NCBI GenBank assembly: GCA_030737875.1
Contig: CM060909.1
Location: forward strand, 395,541,565-395,605,564
DNA: 64,000 nucleotides
Reading direction: 5' to 3'
Origin: Allium sativum
Taxonomy: Eukaryota; Streptophyta; Magnoliopsida; Asparagales; Amaryllidaceae
The notes under the pieces are model-generated. The model saw nothing but the letters and a program-made list of their open reading frames with translations, was not told the DNA's origin and searched no databases. The position numbers and the translations under genes are program-made. Position 1 is the stretch's first letter. Each line of letters opens with the position of its first letter. Shown one piece after another: positions 22,790 to 34,908 of the stretch.

Positions 22790-23925
22790 ATGAGTGCTAG
22801 AAGAGTAGGAAGGAACGTAAAGGGCAGGGAAAGGGGTAGTGATGCTGCCCAAGATCAGAACCCAATCGGGAATCAAGCAGCAGCAATAAATCCACCTCAG
22901 CCCGAGCAAGATCTAGATGTTATCGCTAAGAAGTATAAAAATTTGGGGAGGGGGGAAGCCATTTAACGGGAAAGAGGCCTTACTTAAAGCCCAAGCATGG
23001 CTTAGAGATTGCAATAAGATATTCAGAGACTTGAATCTATGCGATGAAAAAAAGCTCTATTTAGCTTCATGGTTATTGAAGGAAGAAGCATCGGTGTGGT
23101 GGGATACCTTGACCACGAACGAGAATGAAGATAACTTCTCTTGGGAGAGGTTTCAGAGGGTGTTTGAGGATAGGTTCATACCTACTGAAGGAATCACCCA
23201 ACTTTACCGAGAATTATCCAATTTACATTAGGGTGAGAAGTCCATAGAAGAGTACTTGAACAGATTTAATGAACTTTCACGATTTGCCCCTTAGTTGGTT
23301 CAAGATCCAGAAAGAAAGAGTGAAAGATTTATTCTAGGTTTACATCCAAGATATCGAAACTGAATGATGAGTCACATTATTCTCCCATTCGTTGAGATGA
23401 TGGACTTTGCATATAGATATGAATACAATGATCAACTAAGTGCTGCTGCAAGAAAAGGTCAATCAAAGAAGAATTCAGGCCAGAAGAGAAATCGGGATGA
23501 GGAGAAGTCTGAAATTATTGGGGAAGATAAGAAGAAGATGATGAAGAAGAAGGGAGCTTGTTTTAAATGTGGGAAGTTTGGGCATCGTAAATAGGAGTGT
23601 AAGGCTCCAAAGAAAGTTGAGCAAGGTCAGGAAGGCAGGAAGAATGAAAGCAAGTCAAAGACTGACAAATTGAAAAATGTCAAGTGTTACAACTGTGGTC
23701 AGATAGGACATTATTCAACACAATGTACAGCTCCTAAGAATCAGAAGAAGGATATGCCTGTGAATTGCTATCAGTGCCATCAGCCAGGCCATCTGGCTAA
23801 AGATTGTCCACTGAAGAGGAAGGCTGCAGTAGCTAATGTGTACAACTTGGAGGCAGCTCTAGTCTTTGTGCCAGAGAAGCAAGGTGGAGATGTTCTTGAA
23901 GGTACGCTTAATATTTAGAACATAC
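22790..23925 (+). pseudogene. Element C gag with three CCHC zinc knuckles
   Basis: The likely start is the ATG at 22790 (MSARRVGRN). The frame shifts near 22950, within LGRGE/WGGGKPFNG, and continues as 22917-23231, which carries the gag core (WLRDCNKIFRDLNL ... WERFQRVFEDRFIP). Stops at 23229 and 23294 interrupt the middle. The nucleocapsid part follows at 23364-23918, with a lysine-rich stretch. Its three boxes are CFKCGKFGHRK (cut by a TAG just before its last cysteine, about 23593), CYNCGQIGHYSTQC (about 23685) and CYQCHQPGHLAKDC (about 23768). The last two look intact. Three boxes are more than the one or two usual in plant gypsy gag. Confidence 0.85.
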
Positions 23926-24383
23926 CAGTAAAAGCTTTATTTGACACTGGCGCTTCTCGTATTTTCTTATCACACAAAATAATGGAAAGATTGAAGTTAA
24001 AACATAAAATCATTGAAAATCCGATTTGCTTTAGAAATCCAGTAGGGTGTTCAGTTAATCTTTCTATGTTTTGTAAAGTACACATCTCCTATTCTCGGTA
24101 CCAGTTTTCCCTAATAATGGTTGTTTTGGATTTTACGGAGTTCGATGTCATTCTCGGGTTAGATTGGTTGACTAAATATTAAGTATCTCTTGATTGTAAG
24201 AAAAGGATATTTAGAGTGAAAACTAAACTCAGAAACTTCATAGAAATACCATGCGAAGGCCAACCCCAAAATAGAGATGAGTTTTGGTATACTCTAGATG
24301 TTTCCTTCACCCCTATTGACGACGTTCCAGTAGTCAATAAGTATGCTGATGTATTAGGAGAAGTAGTTAAACTTCCTCCATGA
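23926..24383 (+). pseudogene. Element C aspartic protease
   Basis: The catalytic FDTGAS is intact at about 23940-23957. The protease continues through 23982-24182 with LKLKHKIIENP and ends in FDVILGLDWLTKY. A TAG at 23917 separates it from gag and a TAA at 24181 ends the frame. A linker toward RT follows. Confidence 0.8.
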
Positions 24384-25790
24384 ATGGAAATAGAATTTCG
24401 AATTGAATTAGTTTCGAACGCAAAACTAGTAGTGCACCCTATTCGTTGGTGGGCACCAAAGGAAATAGAGGAGTTGGAAAATCAAACTAAGCAGTTGTTA
24501 TGGAAGGGTTTGATTAGGCCTAGTTTTTCACGATGGGGAGAAGCTGTAGTGTTTGTTCCAAAGTCTGATGGTACGCTCAGGTAGTGTATGGATTATCGCG
24601 ATCTGAACAAGCAAACTCGGAAGATTAAATATCCTCTCCCCTTTATCAATGATCTGCTTGATAATTTGAATGGCGCTCACGTGTTTTCTAAGATGGATCT
24701 AGCTACGGGATTCCATCAGTTAAGAGTTGCTGAAGAATGCATCCCTCTTGCGGCTTTCAGAGGGGCAAATCTATTTTACGAATGGCTAGTTATGCCCTTC
24801 GGACTATGCAACGCTCCGGCATATTTTGTAGAATTGATGAATAAGTCTTCCGGGAGGTAAATAATAAGTTTGTGTTAATTTTTATTGTGACATCCTTATT
24901 TACTCCAAGTTAGAGGAAGAACATGCGAAGCATTTGAAGCCATTCTGGAGATTATGAGAAAGAACGAGTTGAAGGCCAAATTTGCCAAGTGCCATTTTTG
25001 GAGAAGTGAAGTGACGTTTCTTGGGCATGTAGTGCCGAAAGAAGGAATCTCGGTGGATCCAAGAAAAATCTTTGCGATTCAAGAATGGAACCATCTCAAG
25101 ACACCGATGAAGGTTAGAAGCTTTCTCGGATTGTCTGGCAACTATCGGAAATTTTTCAAAGATTTCTCAAAGCTAGCTTGCCCTCTGACAAAGCTGACTA
25201 AGAAGGATACCTGATTCATTTGGACTCCCAAGTGCGAAGAGTCATTCGAAGAGTTAAAGAAGAGATTGACCACTGCTCCAGTTTTGACAATTAATGATGG
25301 TAATCAAGATCTAATTGTTTATATTGATGCTTCAAGAGATGGGCTGGGAGAAGTATTGATGCAAAGAGGGAAAGGTGTAGCCTATGCAAGCAGGCAACTG
25401 AAACTGCACGAGAAGAATTATGCAACTTATGATCTGGAGTTATTAGCGATTGTGTTTGTGCTGAAGATTTGGAGGCATTACCTTCTAGGCGAAAGGTTCG
25501 AGCTTTATTCAGATCACAAGTCGTTGAAGTATTTATTCACCCAAAAGGATTTGAACTTAAGACAACAGAGGTGGCTGGAGTTTTTAGTAGCCTATGACTT
25601 AGATATTCTATATACTCCGGGTAAAGCCAACGTGGTAGCGGACTCCCTCAGCAGGAAGCATGCAATAGTTGCTAATCTGATCATCACTCCCTCTCTAATT
25701 CAGAAGATTTCTGACCAGCAGAAGGATGATGAGTTCATTTTGAAGATGTGCAGGAGAATCAAAGAGGGTGAAATTATGGAATTTGAGTAG
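24384..25790 (+). pseudogene. Element C reverse transcriptase and RNase H
   Basis: Frames 24384-24584 and 24588-24860 cover RT fingers and palm (MEIEFRIELVSNAK ... [15 protein letters not shown]), separated by one TAG. At about 24885-24891 one base is missing exactly where the two catalytic aspartates should be coded, so the active site is lost and the frame shifts. RT resumes at 24954-25214 (FLGHVVPKEGISVDP ... SFLGLSGNYRKFF). RNase H is at 25266-25790 ([35 protein letters not shown]) and is open to ADSLSRKHA. The protein is a pseudogene. Confidence 0.9.
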
Positions 25791-26723
25791 ATGAAAACGA
25801 AGTTCTAAGACTGAAAGGGCGGATTTGTGTTCCAAACAATCCGGAGCTTAAAAGAGAGGTTATGATGAATGCCATAAGTCAAAGATAAGCATCCATCTTG
25901 GCGTCCACAAGATGTACAAATATCTTAAACAAACGTTCTGGTGGAAGGGTATGAAAATGGATATTTCCATATATGTTAGCAGGTGCCAAACTTGCCAACA
26001 GGTTAAAAGCGATCAACAGAAGGTAGCAGGATTATTAAAGCCCTTAGAGATTCCCGAATGGAAATGGGATCAGGTTTCCATGGGATTTATAGACGGGTTG
26101 CCTGGACCCGCAAGGGAAATGAGGCTATATAGGTGATAGTAGATCGATTGACCAAGTGTGCGCATTTTATTCCGATCGGAGAAAACCAGATAGCGAACAT
26201 CTTGGCTCAATTGTATGTTAAGGAAATAGTCAGATTTCATGGTGTGACTAACAGTATTATAAGCGACAGGGATCCAATTGTCACAAGTAAATTTTGGTAG
26301 GCGTTTCAAACCGCGTTGGGAACAAAGCTAAATCTCAGCACAGCATACCATCCACATATGGATGGGCAAACAAAAAGGGTGAATAGGATTCTCGAAGATT
26401 TTCTTCGAGCATGTATTCTGGACTTTGGAGGCTCTTGGGAAGACAGCATGCATCTAGTGGAGTTTTCTTATAATAATAATTATCAGGCTAGTATCGGTAT
26501 GTCCCCATTTGAGCCATTGTATGGTAGACCATCCAAATCTCCTGCATGTTGGATTGAATCTGGGGATCAACTAGTTCTGGGTCCGGATATGATCAGGGAA
26601 GCATTAGATAAAGTAGATTTTATAAAGAAGAAGATGAAAGCGGCCCAAAGCAGACAAAAGAGTTATGCAGACTCGAAGAAAAGACCTCTAGAATTTGAAA
26701 TTGGTGATATGGCTTATTTGTAG
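25791..26723 (+). pseudogene. Element C integrase
   Basis: The zinc-binding segment is read at about 25870-26020 (HKSKISIHLGVHKMYKYLKQ ... CQTCQQVK). The core follows to 26136 and resumes at 26316-26723, with [11 protein letters not shown] and [21 protein letters not shown]. Two of the three catalytic acids are changed: the first aspartate position reads G (VSMGFIDGL) and the glutamate position reads K (DGQTKRVN). A TAG also lies near 26298. The enzyme could not have worked in this form. Confidence 0.85.
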
Positions 26724-27060
26724 GTATACCCACTCAGAGGAGTTCTTCGGTTTGGGAAGATGGGGAAGCTATCCCTAAGATATATTGGCCCATTTCCAGT
26801 GGCGGCATGAATTAGTTTTTTGGCATATAAACTCGAGCTATGTGAATTGTTGTCAGGGATTAACAATGTATTCCATATGTCTCAACTTCCGAAAGCTACA
26901 AGGGATGAAGATAAAGGTTTAATTATTGAAGAGGCAGCGCAAAGATTTGGAAGTTGCACCAAATCTATCTATTCGAAGAGAGCCACAGGTTATTATTGGC
27001 AAGGAAGTCCGCGAATTAAGGAACAAAAAGATCAACCTTGTCAAGGTAAGATAGAGTGAA
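26724..27060 (+). pseudogene. Element C integrase C-terminal region
   Basis: After a stop near 26721 the tail is read at 26820-27059 (MAYKLELCELLSGINNVFHMSQLPKA), matching the post-core region of B (HNVFHVSQL) and E (HDVFHVSHL). The last part is out of frame. No clear chromodomain is left. Confidence 0.65.
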
Positions 27061-27219
27061 GATCCTAGAGATTTCATTTGGGAAATGGAGGATAGTTACA
27101 AAAAGGCTTATCCCCAGTGTAGAGTGGAAATCCTTGGGTAATTCATGAGTAAGGTAATTTATCTCTTTCTTTATTCTGTCCAGCTTTTACTTACATCTAA
27201 ATTTCAGGGACGAAATTGC

Positions 27220-27232
27220 TTGGGGGGGTGAA
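27220..27232 (+). other. Element C polypurine tract
   Basis: A seven-base G run followed by TGAA lies directly before the TGTAACGACC start of the 3' LTR. Confidence 0.75.
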
Positions 27233-30200
27233 TGTAACGACCCAGAAATTTCACAACCAATTTAATATATATTTCTCTTAAGAAATAGTAGTTTCTTAAG
27301 GAAGTGGTAGCTATCGAACTCAGAATTAGACGAAATAGTTTCACTAGGTCCGAAATGACCAAATTAGGTAGCCAACCAATTTTCGTTAAAAAGGGCAATC
27401 GTTAGATATGTTAAATTTGCACAAAATTCAAAATTTGTACTAAAAATGGACGATTTTGAGGATACCTTGAGAACGAAATACCGTTAGATTGTGAGACAAC
27501 CTCTGTTGGATCCGCAATAGTGAATTTTAGTACTCAAGGAAGTTCCACGCAAAACGGCATCCGTATGTTGAAAAGAAAAAATAAAAGGCCAAAATTTGAA
27601 CTAAAATTTGACGGTAATTGGAATTTGATTATCCTAACGGCAAAAATGGAACCTGAGACCTATTCGGAAAAATTTGGAACATAGGATATTATCTATGTAT
27701 GAAGTCTGGAAAAATCCCATAACGAATATAGAAAGTTATTAAGAAAACAAAACTAAAATAAACTATTTGAAAATGCAAAAGAACACAGATTTTGGATCTA
27801 AACACATAGGATTCAAGTACGTTAGAAACTGGATGATACGGTGAAAGAATTTCTGAAAACCATTATCATTTGATACTCCGACACGAGGCCCGGAAGGTGC
27901 TTGAGAAAACACACATTACTATTTGAATGGATAAGGATGAATTATATCCATTCATTTTCGATCCTTATCCATAAGGACACGTGTCACACATCCATGAAAT
28001 TGAACTTCCTTATAGATACCATCCACTCTTACCTTCTTTACCATTTCATTCCCTTTCTTCTCTTGAAAATCATCTTCTTCCTCTCCTCACCATGAATACC
28101 CCACGTTTTTCCCTTAAAATAAAAAAAAGATTTTTCAAGAAGATAAAGAAGAAAGAAAGGAGAAAAGCTAGGAGAAAGATCTATACATCCTAGGCGAAGT
28201 TCTGGAAGCATTTAGGTGAGAAAATCTAAACCTTTAAAGGGTTTTGTTGCTTTATTGTATGATTGCATATAAGGTGTTTGTTGAAATGTTTCTTAGAGTT
28301 TTGGTGGTGAATTCATGGATGATTTGATGGTATATTATTGCTAAAAATCCCTATATAGGTTCATGAAGGAAAAATGGCAATTTGTTTGGAGTTTGGAGTG
28401 AAAACCTTTATGTTAGGTTCACAAAGTTGCACCTTTATGGAATATCATAAACATACATATCTTGATTTAATTTTGGTAATATGTTTGGGTTAGTAGTAAA
28501 TGATTATATGTAGTATATGATGATAAACTCCTAAGGGTTCATTCTTTATGGATTAATTCACATAAAGATGTGATTTTGGGTTATCAATTCATCATTATAT
28601 AAAGGAAACCATGAACTTTTATTTAAATTCATGAAGTTGAACCTCATGTGATAAATACTTGGGTTGATAGCTAGGGTAATGAACATCAAAAACTTATAAC
28701 ATGGTTTTGAGCACCATGACATGTTTATGTTAAGTTGTTAATCTCTAGCTAACGAATATTATTCATGTTTGGTAGTTGTTGGATGAGGTTGATTTGATTT
28801 AGATGTTTTTGATTGATCAATGGTTATCAATCACATTTGGTTGTTAATTAATAAAGTGGAACTCAATTTTGACACCGACATCTGATCTTAAATAACTAAC
28901 GAGTTAAGTTACAACTTGTTAGACACATGTCGTCTTGTTTATGTTTATTCGATGTTTGTAAACACCCAAATTCTCGGGTTTTATGGGAGTTGAATGAGTC
29001 TCATTCAAGAAATTGAATTTTAGATGATTATTTTAATAATAAAATAATCAAGAAAAATGAAAGTATTTTGGATGAATGAATAATGGTTTAAATAATAAAC
29101 ACCTATTTTGGTTGAATATCCAGAAACTACGAGTAAGTCTGTCCCAATTGTGAGATCTGGAAAGATAAATGAGGTGTTCAACAAGGCAAGGGATGCTGCA
29201 ACCAGTGCGTTGAACTTACCTGGCTAATGTTTATTGATCTGGCTAAGGATCGGAATGGATCGAAAGGGAAGCCCGGATGTTCATTTAATAGTTTATTAAA
29301 CGTTAAATGTAAGGAAGATATTCATTTTTGTATAATGAATCTGGAATAAAGATAAGTGAAGATTGGATTTTTCCAATTAGTTAAATTAAATTAGAATCAA
29401 ATGGAAACCGTTTTGGTTAACGGTTGAGATAAGTCTCCATAGATGAAGACTTAGACTATTTAAGGAATTGGAAAGGCGCTAGCCAATATTCCTCTTATAG
29501 TGTCGGTTGGATACGGAGATTAATATCAATTGTAAGCAGATATGATTTTCGTGAAGATTCCATTTTAAGTGGAAGATGATTTTGGGTTTATCGTGAACTG
29601 TGTTTTGAGTGACATTGGTTCTTTAACCCAGTTAAAGACATAACTAATTTCCTAAGATTGAATAATCATTAAGTAGTGATTCTTTTTGATTGAAACTAAG
29701 TGGAGTTTTAGTGAATCTTTAATTAGAGTGAAATATAATGAGGTTCATGAAATCTTGTATACCTATTGATGTTAAAGATGCGCTGGTTATTTGGAAAGAC
29801 CGGGTTTTACCCATTTCGAATAATTATACGACATGATGTTGATGTCAGGATATCAAAGACGATGGTGGAAGACCCAGATTTCTTCACAACGGATGGATGA
29901 CTTGTTGATGCCTTGGGCGGCCACCCAGGTTAAAGTAGCGGCCAATCTGACTATACTTGAAGCGATTTGGTTTGCAAGGGCTTGCACTCTCAGGCGGGGA
30001 TGTGGAATCAAGTGCCTTCGGTTTCAATCCTAATCCCGGATTGGACTTGCTGATGGATTTTGTGTCTGACACTATATTTGATAAAATATAGACTGACATT
30101 TACTAAACATACTTCTGTTTGGTGGCGGAGAATTTATTCTCTTGCTTAACACCCTTCTTTGGGACGTACGAGCTCAAATGTTGTATGTTGGTAAATAGCA

Positions 30201-31475
30201 GTTTGTGTTTTAAAGAATGACAGTGTGGCATGATAAAGGGGAACGATCAAGGCTGTGGTTGGAAAGCAGGACCTTGTGGTTGAAGACCAAAGCATGGCTT
30301 AAATGCGTAGCTCTGTGTATGACGTGACTTCGCGAGCCTCACAACCTGGAATGAGCTGAAACAAGATTATAGACTGTAGGGGTAGGAACTTAACGTTCCA
30401 TCTAGCAAAAGGTAACGCCATGGTATGGAGCCCAGGCATTTACTTATGTGCTTTGTTGGATGAGACGCCTCGGAATAGGTCAATATACGTAGATGACAGT
30501 CTACACACAGACTGAGGGACGTTATGTTCAGGCTGTTTACTTTAATCCACGAAGTAGGGTGGACCGACCCTACCGCTCTAAAGGAGCCAGACGGGATCCT
30601 GGAACCTAGCTGGAGGTTCCGAATCGGATTGGGAATATCCTTAGACCATGCCCACTAATGCAAATCCAACTTCCAATACGAAACATTTACGATTTTCTAT
30701 TGTATACCTGTGTAGCCAACACAGTGGGTGAGGCGAGTTAAGATTCATAAATTTATTTTCGAAAGGATTTCTCACACCCAAGTCATTATAATAATATCAA
30801 ATGTTCTTATTTTGAACTATATCAAGCATATTTTGCGATTATAAGGCAAACCCTTATCCTCTGGTATGCGCTTGCATTGCGTGATGGGACATGGGGCTTA
30901 TAATCATTCATTTATCTAAAAGTCATGTTTTCAATATCTGGTTCATGGTTGCTATGTTTAGTTATGGTTGCTCTAGATATGCACGTATCCTTGGGAGAAA
31001 ACCCATTCCGTAACATGTGGCATGGTCCTAAGATACCTTATTCAAAATAAGGCTAAGTATAAGATTAGTTAATAAAGTTTTCTCACACCAGTCCCATGAC
31101 TGACCCGATGTTGTTTTTCCCTTGCAACCTCGGGTGCCCACCCTTTCCACACGGGCAGGTTGATTAGCAGGTAATTTAGTTATCTTTTTGGGTTAGCTGC
31201 TAGTGCTTTTGGTTTGGAGTTAGAGATGGATTTGGATTGCTTTGGATCTACTCTAGAAGACTCTGGTAGTTGGGCCTACCCCTATCCTTTATCCTTTATC
31301 TTTATCAGCCATGTACATTACGTTTTTGATTCTGCTGTGCTGTGATGTAATATATGGATCCTTGGGATATGTAACTCTGATGTAATATATATTATGTTTT
31401 TATTTTGATGTTGTTATTATTATGCGTTATGTTCTGAAAGCGTCTCTCGCCCTTGAGTGGGTGTGGGTTGTTATA
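27233..31475 (+). repeat. Element C 3' LTR, ~4.24 kb
   Basis: It repeats 18323-22537 in direct orientation over its whole length, with scattered substitutions and small indels. It begins TGTAACGACCC and ends GTTATA, with the terminal CA decayed. The ATACT duplication follows directly. The shared U5 block recurs at about 30124-30185, and the GAGGCGCCTC palindrome is present with one change (GAGACGCCTC, 30472-30481). Confidence 0.9.
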
Positions 31476-31480
31476 ATACT
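31476..31480. repeat. Right target-site duplication of element C (atact)
   Basis: It is identical to 18318-18322 and directly follows the 3' LTR. Confidence 0.85.
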
Positions 31481-32555
31481 CAATGAGAATTAACCAAATG
31501 GGTATGTATTGATAGCCCTCGAGAATCTCAGCAAAATTTGTTTTGAAACCATGATAAAATTTGAATTAAATTCAGAGAATTTGAGGGAGAAAGAATCAGC
31601 CAAGGATGGGCTTTGAATTTGAACGACGGCGGCCCCAATTGGGTTTAGGGTTTGGGTGAGAAATAAGGGTACATATAATAATGTTTATTAGCATTTAATT
31701 CTATTTATTTCTAAAAAGTGAATTTCGCCTCCGAACTCCAACGAATGTCGCCCTTAACTAATTACCCCCATTCTGGACATAATGGAATATATTTCATAAG
31801 CCAGTTCTACCTTTTCGATAATTTTTTATTAAAATTAAAATATAAATCAATATATATTGAATTTAAACGTACATTTTAATTTACTGGGGTCATATATTAA
31901 CTCCAAAAATTACAGAAAAATTATATCTAGCCATGTTTTGATGATACAGTCCTAGAAAAACTAATTTCAATGAATTTGGAGAATGTTTGAAAAATGTCCA
32001 TTTTTCAGTCGATTAAATCATTTTCTTAAATTACCAAACACATTTAAATTCACTGCGCTCACATATTAATTCCAAAAATTTTGAAATTTGAAACCTGACT
32101 ATAACTTGACATTCCAGATCCAACAAAAGTGGTATCATCGAAAACAGAGGTTGTTTGCAAAATGCTTATTTTTAAGGGCTATATATAATATTAATATATA
32201 TATGTATAAATTCCATAGCGACTATTTTTAATTTTAAATTAGACATAACTTTCAATTTATATTATGAAATCTGAATTTTTCACATTTGTTAAAAAGATAT
32301 AATTAAACAGATTCAAATATTTCTTTTTTTTACTAAAATCCTATTTATTTGGAATTATGTATATTCATTTGAAATTAGAAAATGAATTTTCAAACTACCA
32401 CGCCATTTAAAGCTCGTTTTATAATTAAAATAAATTTATACATTTTAACTTTGATTTAAATAATTTTTAAATCGTTATTATTTTAAATATTCAAAATCCA
32501 TTAAAATAGCTAAAATAAAAATTTTAAATTGGTTCAGAAATTCCGGGTTGTTACA
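31481..32555 (-). repeat. Fragment D: first ~1.1 kb of an A-related LTR on the minus strand, split by element C
   Basis: Read on the minus strand it starts at 32555 with TGTAACAACCCG, as element A's LTR does. It shares several blocks with 2609-3450, including the AAATGGCGYGGTAGTT segment (near 32395) and the AATGGGGGTAATTAG segment (near 31765). No polypurine complement flanks 32555, so it is a 5' or solo LTR. Its inner part is cut off at 31480 by element C. A telomere-like TTTAGGGTTTGGG box lies at about 31644-31656, as in many plant promoters and leaders. Confidence 0.75.
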
Positions 32556-34891
32556 TAGGTTTTACTGATACTTTTGGCAGGTGTGGAGCTTAGTTTTGGA
32601 GCAGTCAGGCTTCATTGTTCTTTTCTTTTTTCCTTATATTTTTTTATCTTTCTGTTTCATTTTTGATTTATTACCTATGAATTTTTATTTCTCTTTTTTT
32701 TCCTTTAGCCTTTTGTATTAAACTTGTAACACTTTTGACATATCAATAAGCTGGAAAGGAACCAATCAACCCTTCAGGCTTTGCAAAAAAAGGTAAGTAT
32801 ATATTGAAATGCATTTCAAATTTACCTAAAATGAATAAAGATTCAGTCTTAAAATTCACTTCACCTTATGATACATAAGTATGTAATACCAACGAGTAAT
32901 TGAACTTTGTTGAATGAAATACGGTTAATTGTGAGTGTAGGTGAGTTGACTTTTTTCCATAAGATTGTGTATTTAGGAGTATGTAAAGTTAAAATTTATT
33001 CCCAGTAGTAGTTTACAAAACAATGGAAGATCAGGGTTTAGAATAAATACCAACATATCCTAGGCTAAGGAGTTGGCAAGTTTTGCAAGTCGAAAGTTTA
33101 CATGTAATAATTGTTCATAATGGATATTGCATGAATCTCTCCATAAGGAACTTGGGAAGGGCTGAATATATATCGAATTATCTAAGACTAATTAGTTTTA
33201 TATAAAAGGCAATTCATAAAGTATTTACAAATGTCTATTATGTTGCATCGAGAAACAATTGTTTTTCCAAGAAATATCAACTCATAATAAACGAAATTCA
33301 TTGAGAAATTATTGGTAGTAAAATGGAATGATACAATCCAAAGATAAAAATGATTATTATATGACGAAATTAATTAACCTAAATGAACACATCGGATCAG
33401 GATTTCTAATAAGTATCCATGCATGTTGAAGAGAAACCATGTTCCTTATCGATGTCGAAAATATAAATAATGCCTAGTTGTTCAATTTAACCATTAAGAT
33501 GTTGTTTCCTGAATATAGTATGTTGTGTGTAATAAACCAGAAAATTCGACACTAATACATCCTCAGTATTCACATGCCTAAACTCACATATCGAAAACCT
33601 AGAAAGTTAGAAGAAAGAAGTTAGAGCGTGAGAAACAAGAAAGGTTAGAATAAAAGAAGAAGAAAAGGAGCGCAAACACATCAGAAGATCAAAATATCAT
33701 AGTGTCATGAATAAAATATAATACACCAATACTCTTTACACAACGAGAAAACTGTATAAATACATGAATAAATAATCAGAGTACACAACTAGATCAACAT
33801 ATATTGTCATAATAATATGTCTGCACAATGGCTGATAATTACAACACAAATACAAAAATAAATTAATAAAAGGATTATGAGAATATATCTTGACTCCAGC
33901 TCCTCTACTATAGCTCTAAACAAATCCAAAGCAAACTAGGAAAATATAAGCAGTCTGACCTGAGCACATTTTAGGGGAAAGCAAAAACATTCGGATCAAT
34001 CTGGAATACTTAACAGTGAGAAAACTCACATCACAAACAACTTGCTTAATTTTTGAAAATTCTTTTTCAAAAGAATGGAACTCTCGTAATAGACCACCAA
34101 TCATGAACATGGCACGTGTTTTTCCCTTACGATAACCAAAACACTTTTATATCAAATCCAATGATATTATAATAACGCCTATTAAGTCACTTTAAAATAA
34201 ATTAGAAATATAGCTGAAATTGTCACATGTATTAAATTCTAACATACTAGGTATACAACTAAAACCTTAAAAGACATGTATTGGAGTTTGGATTTCCGTG
34301 CAATGACAAGGTATAGGGGTATCACTTGTCATGGTATCTCTTTATATAAGCATATCGAGAGCCTCGCATGGACTCCATACGAATCAGGAATAGTCGACCC
34401 CTCATTGAACTGTATTGAACATTTCACCACCTCGGTTGTGATTAGCAACCAACCTCATCATACAATAATCAAAAGGGTCATTTGTTCTAGACCAGGTGGT
34501 GACAATACCCTAAATGGGAGCTACCCACCTGGCCCTGAAGCATATCCCTTGTTTTAGTCATTATCTGTTGATGAGGCTAGAGACTTCGTTTTTACCTTTC
34601 TTACATGGTATACATCGATATTTGGATGCTATATCGTCATTCCATCGATCACTAATTGATGTTTACCAAAATACAGCCTCCAAGCTCATATGTCTCTGAG
34701 AAGAGTGTTAAGCTAAGAGAAGTTGTCTGCCACCATATAGATGTACATTTGTAAAAATCAATGTACGTGATCCAAGAAATGTAATGTCATACATCTGTCT
34801 ATACAAGTTATCCTGGAACATGACAAACCGAAGATGCTCTTGTATCACATCCTATCAGGATAATCCCTAGGATTGGTAATATTAAGTCCTC
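32556..34891. other. 2.3 kb without a recognised gene
   Basis: The first ~200 bp are T-rich and look like a transcript 3' end (TTGTATTAAACTTGTAACAC, then ATCAATAAG near 32740). The rest is AT-rich, with only short open frames (for example 33916-34110 minus and 34276-34557 plus). I find no conserved motif in them, and no LTR, tRNA or tandem array. Confidence 0.4.
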
Positions 34892-34908
34892 CACTATAAG
34901 AAAATTGG
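34892..34908 (+). repeat. CACTA-like transposon terminus
   Basis: CACTATAAGAAAATTGG closely resembles the CACTACAAGAAAA ends of plant En/Spm elements. The preceding three bases are CTC, the length of a CACTA target duplication. I did not find a convincing opposite end with a matching CTC, so the extent of the element is unknown. The DNA to 37142 is AT-rich, with a 5'-leader-like stretch at about 35030-35180 and no recognised coding motif. Confidence 0.4.

Larger units (their letters stand above)
18323..31475 (+). mobile_element. Element C: complete 13.15 kb Ty3/gypsy retrotransposon with 4.2 kb LTRs
   Basis: Two direct LTRs (18323-22537 and 27233-31475) flank a 4.7 kb internal region. It holds a PBS, gag with three CCHC boxes, protease, RT, RNase H, integrase and a polypurine tract, all on the plus strand. 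A 5-bp duplication ATACT borders it, so this is an intact insertion rather than a rearranged pair. The LTR copies differ by several percent by eye. Many in-frame stops and catalytic changes show that it is dead. Its LTR shares its 3' half with the non-coding element A, making C's lineage a candidate helper for A. Confidence 0.92.

Noticed and set aside
34276..34557. 93-codon frame between D and the CACTA neighbourhood
   Set aside because: No recognisable domain or codon pattern; it could be part of an unidentified repeat.
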